Positions 24,662 to 36,700 of a stretch of DNA of 64,000 nucleotides are shown piece by piece (position 1 is the first letter of the stretch; each line of letters opens with the position of its first letter). This DNA comes from Liolophura sinensis. Taxonomy: Eukaryota > Mollusca > Polyplacophora > Chitonida > Chitonidae. The notes below the pieces were generated by a model. It made no database searches. It was not told where the DNA came from and was given only the letters and a program-made list of their open reading frames with translations. The position numbers and the translations under genes were made by a program. The stretch covers positions 79,525,084-79,589,083 of the forward strand of contig NC_088300.1 in assembly GCF_032854445.1 (NCBI RefSeq), in the 5' to 3' direction.

Positions 24662-24736
24662 TCATCTCCGTTTCCACATTGACTTTTGGGCGCTGATTTG
24701 GTCGTCGAAATTCCTCGTCAAGCAAATGAGGACAAC
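24662..24736 (-). CDS. Tetraspanin exon 7, C-terminus and stop (residues 253-276)
   Basis: The acceptor is ttgtttatttag. The exon encodes VVLICLTRNFDDQISAQKSM and WKRR, then TGA at 24664-24662. This finishes TM4 and gives a short cytosolic tail. I saw no clear AATAAA close downstream, so the 3' UTR end is not called. Confidence 0.9.
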   Translation of the reverse strand, partial: VVLICLTRNFDDQISAQKSMWKRR

Positions 24737-27700
24737 CTAAATAAACAATAATTAAAAATACGACTAGGTTAAAACTTATTTAATTATGTAATGTATATCC
24801 GTTAGTCCGATAGCAGCAAGACACAAATTTGGTTTATATCTTGTAAACAGTTTTACTGAGATTGATTATGAGGTTTGTTACTGAACGCACCTGTTACTGA
24901 GGTTGGTTAAGTGTTTTGCTTCTGCACTCACTCGTTGCTGAGGTTGGTTACGAGTTTTGCTTCTGTATTCACCTGTTGTTGAGGTTAGTTACGTTTTTGT
25001 TTCTCTACTCACCTGTTACTGAGGTTGGTTATGAATTTTGTTTCTGCACTAACCTCAGACAGAGGTTGGTTATGAGTTTTGTGTCTGCACTAACCTGTTG
25101 CACTAACCCGAGCTGAGGTTGGTTACAAGTTCTGCTTCTGCATTCACCTGTTGCTGAGGTTGGTTATGTTTTTGTTTCTGTTCTCACGTATTACTGAGGT
25201 TGGTTATGGATTTTGTTTCTGCACTCACCTGTTACTGAGGTTGGTTATAAGATTTATATTTGCACTCACCTGTGGTAGAAGGATGCCAAGCGCTATTCCA
25301 CCTACTACCAGCGCATGCGCCTCTATCCACGTGCCCAGTGCCTTAATACATCCGTCCGTGTAAATAGTGTTTCCTATCTTGGACTGAAAGGTGTTCAAAA
25401 GGTAATGCATTGCATCAGCTGTTACATGTAACTATACTCGCCAAAAGGTAATGCATTGTGTCGACTGTTACAGGTAACTGTACTCGCCAAAGGCGTGCGC
25501 GTGGAGCGCTAATAGTAAGCTATAAATTAATAGACTGCAATTTAAATCTTGAAACAATTTGAAGAAATAAATACACTGGCGAGATAATGTATACAGACAA
25601 AGCATATTAAACAACCAATGTACAGTTTTCTAGCGAACGTCTGCGAACGTTCAAGTAAGTAAGAGAGAAATCAAGAAGACATCTAAAATATGGGAATACC
25701 TTTATCAAAAAAACATAGGCCTTAAGAGAACCATACAGCTGAATCGTCGGCCATGACAGGTCGGCAGAAACCCAGTGTATAGCTAGGCCACATCCACTCT
25801 TTTGAAATCCCCATAATAAGCTTATCCCTGTGATAAGCTACGCCTCTATTAAACCATATTCAAACGCTTGGCCCCTTTAGTGATGAGCTACTCCACTATT
25901 TAAACCATATTCAAACGCCTGGCCCCTTTAGTGATAAGCTACTCCACTATTTAAACCATATTCAAACTCCTGGCCCCTTTAGTGATAAGCTACTCCACTA
26001 TTTAAACCATATTCAAACGCCTGGCCCCTTTAGTGATAAGCTACTCCACTATTTAAACCATATTCAAACGCCTGACCCCTTTGGTGATAAGCAACTCCTC
26101 TATTAAGCCAGAATCAAACGCCTGACCCCTTTAGTTATGAGCTACTCAGGAGTAGCTGGCCCCTTTAGTGATAAGCTACTCCACTATTTAAACCATATTC
26201 AAACGCCTGACTAATTTGGTGATAAGCAACTCCTCTATTAAGCCAGAATCAAACGCCTGACCCCTTTAGTTATGAGCTACTCAGGAGTAGCTGGCCCTTT
26301 TAGTGATAAGCTACTCCACTTTTTAAACCATATTCAAACGCCTGAACCCTTTAGTGATAAGCAACTCCTCTATTAAGCCAGAATCAAACGCCTGACCACT
26401 TTAGTGATAAGCTACTCCTCTATTTAAGCCAGATTCAAACGCCTGACCACTTTGGTGATAAGCTACTCCTCTATTAAGCCAGAATCAAACGCCTGACCCC
26501 TTTAGTTATGAGCTACTCAGGAGTAGCTGGCCCCTTTAGTGATAAGCTACTCCTCTATTTAAGCCAGATTCAAACGCCTGACCCCTTTGGTGATAAGCAA
26601 CTCCTCTATTAAGCCAGATTCAAACGCCTGACCCCTTTAGTTATGAGCTACTCAGGAGTAGCTGGCCCCTTTTGTGATAAGCTACGCCTCTATTTAAGCC
26701 AGATTTAAACGCCTGGCCCCTTTGGTGATAAGCTCCTCCTTTTTAAAAGCTAGATTCTAGATTTCAGTGATAAGCTTTTTGTCTATTTAAGCTATCAGTG
26801 AAAGTCAAATGGTATTAGGCTACGCGAAAGAGAACTGTGTAGGAACATAAAGTTCCCAACAAGACCACATCTATGATTCAGTTATGCAGCCTAGGTAACT
26901 GATGTCACCTACTGCAACTTCTAGTAGCTTTGTCCTGAATATTTTTGGAACTAGCTGCTTTCTTGATAACACTTGTTCTTTTGGCATTAGATGTGTTTTT
27001 GGTATCAGGTATACTTACAGATTCCTGCTTCAGGGCATTTGCACCACACTGGAGATTTATGAGATCCCCCTAAAATGACGACAGGTACACACTTATATAC
27101 ACGTTATGCGCAATCTGGTTAAAACATACAGCACTGGCCTCACCAACATAAAGCACTGGCCTCACCAACATAAAGCACTGGCCTCACCAACGTAAAGCAC
27201 TGGCCTCACCAACATAAAGCACTGGCCTCACAAACATACAGCACTGGCCTCACCAACATACTGCACTGGCCTCACAAACATACAGCACTGGCCTCACCAA
27301 CATAAAGCACTGGCCTCACAAACATACAGCACTGGCCTCACCAACATACTGCACTGGCCTCACAAACATACAGCACTGGCCTCACAAACATACAGCACTG
27401 GCCTCACAAACATACGACACTGGCCTCATCCACATACAGCAATGGCCTCACAAACACACAACACTGGCTTCACCAACATACTGCACTGGCCTCACAAACA
27501 TACAGCACTGGCTTCACCAACATACTGCACTGGCCTCACAAACATACGACACTGGCCTCATCCATATACAGCACTGGCCTCACAAACATACAGCACTGGC
27601 CTCATCCACATACAGCACTGGCCTCACAAACATACAGCACTGGCCTCACAAACATACGACACTGGCTTCACCAACATACTGCACTGGCCTCACAAACATA

Positions 27701-30700
27701 CAGCACTGGCCTCACAAACATACAGCACTGGCCTCACAAACATACTGCACTGGCCTCATCCACATACAGCACTGGCCTCACAAACATACAGCACTGGCCT
27801 CACAAACATACAGCACTGGCCTCATCCACATACAGCACTGGCCTCACAAACATACAACACTGGCCTCACAAACATACGACACTGGCCTCATCCACATACA
27901 ACACTGGCCTCACAAACATACAGCACTGGCCTCATCCACATACAGCACTGGCCTCACAAACATACAGAACTTACTAATACAACACTTCTGACTTGCATAC
28001 GGCAGATTCGGTGTCATTAGTTTATTCATCAAACAAATTTTACCAAACTTTATCCTCTTCCATAAACAACAGTTGGTGTTTAATTACTGCGAATGAATGC
28101 GTTTTATACCTCGAAATGAGGCTACTGGAAAGATTTACAGATAATTAAGTGTTGAATCGAGGACACAACATCAGTTATTTATTTATTTATTTATTTATTT
28201 ATCTGAATGTTGCTGAACACCCTACTCAAGATTTTTTTACCAGAGCAATAGAGGTTAATTTTATGTGTGGAGGAAACGGGATTGTGCGGCGTAAATCACT
28301 GACCTGTCGTTACTGACGGTTATTCACACCTTAGTGGAGGGGTGAGTGAGTGAGTGAGTGAGTGAGTGAGTGAGTGAGTGAGTGCTTGGGGTTTAACGTC
28401 CTACTTTACAATTTTTCAGTCATATGATAACGAAGGGGTTTTTATAGTGTATGTAATGTTCCTCCTTGTTGCAGGACGGATTTCCACCGCTCTTTTATCT
28501 AGTGCTGCTTCATTGATACGACTTACCGAAGGCAAGTAAGCTATTATACTGATACGTGTCAACCAGTCGTTACACTATCCCCTTCATGCTGAACGACCAT
28601 ACTGGAGGAAGACAAGTGGTTTTCAACGAAGATTAGACTGTACAGACGGTTTGGGGTGACGCTTTGCATCGCCCAAGCCGCTTTAACGTTTAAAAAACGG
28701 CGTTTGAACTGAGGGTATACTTACGGCTTTTCTAATACAACAAGATGGTGGAACGGAGCAGCTCTCTGACGACACGATCACTGACTTGTCATCCGTGCAG
28801 TTAAAATAAATATTTTTATTCCAATCCTTGTAGCCTTCATCAGTATTTGACAGACCACAGCACTGCAGCTGAAAAGAAACAACGGGACATTTCGGTCACA
28901 TACCACTGGCAAGTTTGACTGCACACACCATGGCTTGGTATTTTCTCACATGAAATACACTGTGGCTCACATATCTTTGATGGGATTTTCTCACTGAACA
29001 TACACTGTGGACAACATTTTTACTGTTCTATACAATATTCGCACATGAAATACATAGATGCTTACATTTTTTGTCTTTTCGAATATGTTCATTTTACACA
29101 GATGCCCATGCATCATCACTGTAATATCGCATATTCACACATACATTTTGCACTGTTTTTGTGGCATACATATGTAAAATAAATAGGGGCCCACATATTT
29201 CATGTTTTATAGTATTTTCGCAAATGAAATACACAGGGCACTTCTTCTACTGACTTCATCTAAGTGTATGTCATTTTCGAACATAAAATACTGTTTTGGC
29301 ATATTCGCACATAAAATGCATCTTTACTGTTCTGTGGCACATTTGAACATAAAAAGCTTATAGCTGGTGTGTAATTTTAAGTACTATAAATACCGGAAGC
29401 GTTGTCTTTGAACGCATTCTAGCTTTTGATTGGTCATGACTGAACAGACGAGAAAGCTTTGTGGACAAAGCGCCTTTGACAGGCGTTTGGCAACAGGTAA
29501 CCCTAACATTCCATGTATTACATCTAAACACTTACCTCATTCTTTATTACGCATAAACTCTTATCAATTTCTGTATTACATCTAAACACTTACCCCATTC
29601 TGTATAACTCTTAATACTCCCTGTATTACATCTAAAAATTTACCTCATTCTACATTAGATAACTCTTAGGATTCCGTGTATTACATCTGACACTCACCTC
29701 ACAGTTTATTACATAACTCTTAACATTCCCCGTATTACATATAAACACTTCACTCATTCTGTTCAACACATAAACTCTTAACATTCCCCGTATTACATAT
29801 AAACACTTCACTCGTTCTGTTCAACACATAAACTCTTAACATTCCCTGTATTACATATAAACGATTACCTCAGCCTGCATTACTGATAACCTAACATTCC
29901 CCTTATTACATCTGACACTTACCCCTTCTTGTATCGTATCTATTAGGTCTTTCATATCATCGTCGTCTCTATACTTAACGATGGCGTCGTTGAAGGTTTT
30001 TTCTGGGAAGAGTTGAAGCTTTGTTCTGGCATCAGGGACATAGTAAAACACAAACAAAAGGACAGCCAGGACAATCTCTCCCAGCAAGATGGTGGATAAA
30101 GTATAGTGGTACTGAGAACGACAGAAACAAACCAACATTTCTTTTACCATTCTTGATAATATAATTCACGTAATAAAGTTCCCCTTCCGAGGGCATTTGT
30201 CATGTCAGAGCGCGAGTGATTCAGCAGACTCGCTCAGGCATATCTGACGCTGCAAGGTACTTAGATTGAAGATTTAAATTAAATTAAGCTTAAATGTATT
30301 TATGGTTCAGGAGTTATTATGTTAATCTTGCATATGTATAGACAATAGATATGTTGGGTTCCCCAAACACGTGAGTACTTTAGTATACTGTTCGTCTCGA
30401 AAATGTTTTTTGATGGTTTCTTGTACTAACCAGTAAATTAAAACTAGGAAGGAATCAAAACGGTAACTACTTTCAAAGAAAATTAATTTCTGCATCCAAC
30501 TGAATATCATTGTAACACAACGATATTATCGGTAATTTTTTTTTCAGTAATCTTGAGTACGGCGTAAAAACACCAATCAAATAAATAAATAACTCTTTTT
30601 TTTCAAGCATGTATAACACACGGTTGTAGGCCAGATATGTTTAGCAATCGTCTTAATACTGTTGCAGAAAGGTACATAAAAACTCAAAGTGCAATGTTTC

Positions 30701-33700
30701 AAGTCCTGTCTAAAATACTTATATGAAGAGAGACCAAACAGGGCCTGATTAAAACACGTTAAGACACCAAATAGTTGTGTAGTATAGAGATTGTAGAGGG
30801 CATGATAGGACTGCTCTGAATAAAGAATCTGATAAGAAAAGCGACCCGGAAGTCTCATCGTCACGACATAAAGCTCACTGCCAAAGATAAACATATATTA
30901 AACAGAGTGCAGGTAAAGAAACGCGGCTATTCATAGATTCGTATACACCTAAAGGTATGACTAAGCTGTGTGTGGCTCACCTACATGAAAGCTTTGTGCT
31001 ATCAGAGCCCGTGTTTACACATCGTGATTGTGGCGTAAATTGTACACAAGTAGGCCTACTCCTGTCGGGTTATGCCTGATAACCAGTCTACCTGTATTAC
31101 ATACACAGATAGTCGAGTATCGCCCGTACAATGCCATCGGGCAGACAACTAACACAGAGTTACACCATTACAATGTTCATTTTGAGTGATCATGTGTTTG
31201 TATGTATCATTACAAAGTATTCATCTGTTATATCTAGCCCTGAAAAGCACGAGAGCTGTAGACGTTGTAGAGGCTATACAGATGTAGCCGTATATAAGGT
31301 CAGGTTAACACTATGGAGCATTCAGACCAAGCATTTATCTACGTTAGTATATCACTTGGTTACTGTTCACATATGTCAAATTCATGAAAGTAACCTGACA
31401 TCTATACATCTATGAAAGCTTTGGTCTACTCGTATGTGTGTAATCAATAATAAAAAAGCAATTTTCTTAGTTATCAAATAAAATGTCTGGTTTGTTTGTT
31501 TGAGCCTTTATGTCAGTATTCCCTATTCAGCAAACTAGTTTTATCGTGTGAGGTTGGATTATTCCTTTCTCTTGTCATGTGTCAGTGTTCAGTCATTCAG
31601 CAGCTACATGTCGCATTCCCATAGTGCAGGCGTACCAGCCGGGGTATACTAGGAAGCTATGATAAAGGGATACCCCTCAAATACGCATGTTTTGCGTCCA
31701 TTATTTCAGCAGCGCATATCATGTTTGAAAGCAATGAAAACAACGGTAAAAACATGATAAGCCATCGGATATATAGTATATCCTTTAGTCATCGTGACGA
31801 TGCTTGTGCAATAAATTGTAACATTTTCATTTATGGTTCTGTTTTAATTCTGTATAAGAATATTGTTTAATTTGACATTGTTTGGTTGAGAACAAATCTA
31901 TATCATCATGCTATCCAAAGCTGTCCGATTGCTGCTGTTAAAGACGATAGCTTTTGATCTGACATCTGCACATTCTATTTTAAATTGAAGATAAGACAGC
32001 ATGTTAACATTATCACGGGTACAGTCTTTCTCACGTGACCACAACACGTTTTCACAGTTTACCACGGTAAACAGATTATTAGGAAAAGAGCATTCTGTTC
32101 TCTACACGTTTCATTTTGTATTCTGAATAAAAACTGTTTTTTAATACAAAACATGTTTTAACAAATTAATCGAAGACCAAATCCAAACGATTATCTGGAA
32201 TCTGCATGCATGCGTAGTATATATAGGCTGTTATATAGGCTGTTATATGGCGTCTGTTACAGTGTAACAATACAAAATAGAACGGGTGATTGCCAGCATG
32301 TGTCACGTGTGTTGAGTTAGCCAATCATCACAACATTCACGTGTTCTCTAGTTACAACACTGCACTACGCTGTGTCAAGAGCAAGAAACGCAGCTACATG
32401 TACATGAGCGCGTCCGTCAGCACTAGACTGGGGTTTTTTTTAGGGAGTTTTGAATCACGTGACTGATCAGCATGACGACTTATGTCATCTATGGCGACTT
32501 GGCCTTTCAGCGCACGGAGATATTAGATAATGGAAATTAGGCTTGGGTCATATAAAACCTGATCTTCAGGAGTCTAGCCTCGAATGACTGGGCGGGGTTC
32601 GGTTTACTTTAGCGAGTCACACTTTCACCGTTAAGTCGCTCAGTGCACATATCTAATATAGTGATGTGTACATTAGTGAAGAATGTGTCGCCCGAAGTAG
32701 ACAAGCGCACTCTCAATTTGTTTGACATATCCGCACTGATTCACAAACAATGCTTCAATTGTATGCACCCTTGCAGGTGAAAGTATTTATGCCAACCCCT
32801 CGTGTTCAGACATAACAACGAGAAGCGAGCATTGCCGTGACACACATACAGGTACCACAAACACATCGCCGCTTCATCTACAGGTGAGAAGCTATCAACA
32901 CGTGTGGAGCTACCAACACGTGCGGAGCTACCAACGCGTGCGGAGCTATCAACAAGTGTGGAGCTATCAACACGTGTGAAGTGAAAATACATTTCAATCA
33001 CATTTCAAGCCAGTTGTAACTGACAATTTTCAACTAAATATGTCCGATCCAGTTGGCTAAAGTGAGCAAATTTTTTCACAATTTGGTATAATAGAGCTTT
33101 AGAATTTTTGCCCCAGTGAGTGGCTGTAAATATGTAAAGGCTATATCTGTTTAGAGCGCTTACTTACAATTTTCAGAAGTATTTGGTTTTCCCGGAGGGC
33201 GCCCATGCCGCCGACCATGGCGAGGAAGACGGTGACAGAACCAGTGAGGCACATGACACAGGACGGGTCGAGGAAGAAATCCAAGGCATCCCTCACCTCC
33301 TTCTGCTTCTCGTTCAGTACCCATGCACCGATGATCATCAGGCCCAGGCCGGCCAGCTGCCCACAAAACACACTAACATTAAATACATCCTAAACGCAGC
33401 ACAAATAACAATACCTTATCTAACTGGGCTTTAAAACGAATCCAAGCATCAGTGTTTGGTTAATTACACAAACGACTGTTGGCCATGGTGTCGTGGGATA
33501 AGCACAGTGAGAATACAGTATTCCGTCAGTCCCCACTGTCAGTCATTTTATCAAAAGACAGTTGGCCATGGTGTCATGGGATAAGCCCAGTGTGACCATG
33601 TACAGTATACAGCATCCTCTCAGTCCCCACTGTCAGTCATTTTATCAAAAGACAGTTGGCCATGGTGTCATGGGATAAGCCCAGTGTGACCATGTACAGT

Positions 33701-36700
33701 ATACAGCATTCCCTCAGTCCCCACTGTCAGTCATTTTATCAAAAGGACAGTTGGCCATGGTGTCATGGGATAAGCCCAGTGTGACCATGTACAGTATACA
33801 GCATTCCGTTAGTCCCAACTGCCAGTCACTTTATCAAAGGACAGTTGGCCATGGTGTCATGGGATAAGCCCAGTGTGACCATGTACAGTATACAGCATTC
33901 CCTTAGTACCCACTGCCAGTCACTTTATCAAAGGACAGTTGGCCATGGTGTCATGGGATAAGCCCAGTGTGACCATATACAGTATACAGCATTCCCTCAG
34001 TCGCCACTGCCAGTCACTTTATCAAAGGACAGTTGGCCATGGTGTCATGGGATAAGCCCAGTGTGACCATGTACAGTATACAGCATTCCCTTAGTACCCA
34101 CTCCCAGTCACTTTATCAAAGGACAGTTGGCCATGGTGTCGTGGGATAAGCCCAATGTGACCATGTACAGTATACAGCATTCCCTCAGTCGCCACTGCCA
34201 GCCATTTTATCGAAAGACAGTTGGCCATGGTGTCATGGAATAAGCCCACTGTGACCATGTACAGCATACAGCATTCCCTCAGTCCCCACTGCCAGTCACT
34301 TTATCAAAGGACAGTTGGCCTTGGTGTCATGGGATAAGCCCAGTGTGACCATGTACAGTATACAGCATTCCCTCAGTCCCCACTGCCAGTCATTTTATCA
34401 AAAGGACTTGGCCATGGTGTCATGGGATAAGCCCAATGTGACCATGTACAGTATACAGCATTCCCTCAGTCGCCACTGCCAGTCATTTTATCAAAGGACA
34501 GTTGGCCATGGTGTCATGGGATAAGCCCAGTGTGACCATGTACAGTATACAGCATTCCCTCAGTCCCCACTGTCAGTCATTTTATCAAAAGGACAGTTGG
34601 CCATGGTGTCATGGGATAAGCCCAGTGTGACCATGTACAGTATACAGCATTCCGTTAGTCCCAACTGCCAGTCACTTTATCAAAGGACAGTTGGCCATGG
34701 TGTCATGGGATAAGCCCAGTGTGACCATGTACAGTATACAGCATTCCCTTAGTACCCACTGCCAGTCACTTTATCAAAGGACAGTTGGCCATGGTGTCAT
34801 AGGATAAGTCCAGTGTGACCATATACAGTATACAGCATTCCCTCAGTCGCCACTGCCAGTCACTTTATCAAAGGACAGTTGGCCATGGTGTCATGGGATA
34901 AGCCCAGTGTGACCATGTACAGTATACAGCATTCCCTTAGTACCCACTCCCAGTCACTTTATCAAAGGACAGTTGGCCATGGTGTCGTGGGATAAGCCCA
35001 ATGTGACCATGTACAGTATACAGCATTCCCTCAGTCGCCACTGCCAGCCATTTTATCGAAAGACAGTTGGCCATGGTGTCATGGAATAAGCCCACTGTGA
35101 CCATGTACAGCATACAGCATTCCCTCAGTCCCCACTGCCAGTCACTTTATCAAAGGACAGTTGGCCTTGGTGTCATGGGATAAGCCCAGTGTGACCATGT
35201 ACAGTATACAGCATTCCCTCAGTCCCCACTGCCAGTCATTTTATCAAAAGGACTTGGCCATGGTGTCATGGGATAAGCCCAATGTGACCATGTACAGTAT
35301 ACAGCATTCCCTCAGTCGCCACTGCCAGTCATTTTATCAAAGTACAGTTGGCCATGGTGTCATGGGATAAGCCCAGTGTGACCATGTACAGTATACAGCA
35401 TTCCCTTAGTACCCACTGCCAGTCATTTTATCAAAAGACAGTTGGCCATGGTGTCGTGGGATAAGCCCAGCGTGACCATGTACAGTATACAGCATTCCCT
35501 TAGTACCCACTCCCAGTCACTTTATCAAAGGACAGTTGGCCATGGTGTCATGGGATAAGCCCAATGTGACCATGTACAGTATACAGCATTCCCTCAGTCG
35601 CCACTGCCAGTCACTTTATCAAAGGACAGTTGGCCATGGTGTCATGGGATAAGCCCAGTGTGACCATGTACAGTATACAGCATTCCCTTAGTACCCACTC
35701 CCAGTCACTTTATCAAAGGACAGTTGGCCATGGTGTCGTGGGATAAGCCCAGTGTGACCATGTACAGTATACAGCATTCCCTTAGTACCCACTGCCAGTC
35801 ACTTTATCAAAAGACAGTTGGCCATGGTGTCGTGGGATAAGCCCAATGTGACCATGTACAGTATACAGCATTCCCTCAGTCCCCACTGTCAGTCATTTTA
35901 TCGAAAGACAGTTGGCCATGGTGTCATGGAATAAGCCCACTGTGACCATGTACAGCATACAGCATTCCCTCAGTCCCCACTGCCAGTCACTTTATCAAAG
36001 GACAGTTGGCCTTGGTGTCATGGGATAAGCCCAGTGTGACCATGTACAGTATACAGCATTCCCTCAGTCCCCACTGCCAGTCATTTTATCAAAAGGACTT
36101 GGCCATGGTGTCATGGGATAAGCCCAATGTGACCATGTACAGTATACAGCATTCCCTCAGTCGCCACTGCCAGTCATTTTATCAAAGTACAGTTGGCCAT
36201 GGTGTCATGGGATAAGCCCAGCGTGACCATGTACAGTATACAGCATTCCCTCAGTCGCCACTGCCAGTCATTTTACCAAAGTACAGTTGGCCATGGTGTC
36301 ATGGGATAAGCCCAGTGTGACCATGTACAGTATACAGCATTCCCTCAGTCGCCACTGCCAGTCATTTTATCAAAGTTCAGTTGGCCATGATGTCATGGGA
36401 TAAGCCCAATGTGACCATGTACAGTATACAGCATTCCCTTAGTACCCACTCCCAGTCACTTTATCAAAGGACAGTTGGCCATGGTGTCGTGGGATAAGCC
36501 CAATGTGACCATGTACAGTATACAGCATTCCCTTAGTACCCACTGCCAGTCACTTTATCAAAGGACAGTTGGCCATGGTGTCATGGGATAAGCCCAGTGT
36601 GACCATGTACAGTATACAGCATTCCCTCAGTCGCCACTGCCAGTCACTTTATCAAAGAACAGTTGGCCATGGTGTCATGGGATAAGCCCAGTGTGACCAT

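Larger units (their letters stand above)
30112..33167. other. Tetraspanin intron 2
   Basis: About 3 kb between exons 2 and 3. It holds a SINE family B tail at 30552-30592 (+) and a short 18-bp repeat at 32880-32990. The remainder looks single-copy with no recognised coding potential. Confidence 0.7.

Noticed and set aside
27442-28020. 192-codon frame of (TGLTNIQHWPH)n type
   Set aside because: The 21-bp unit lacks stops in this frame; it lies in an intron of the minus-strand tetraspanin gene.
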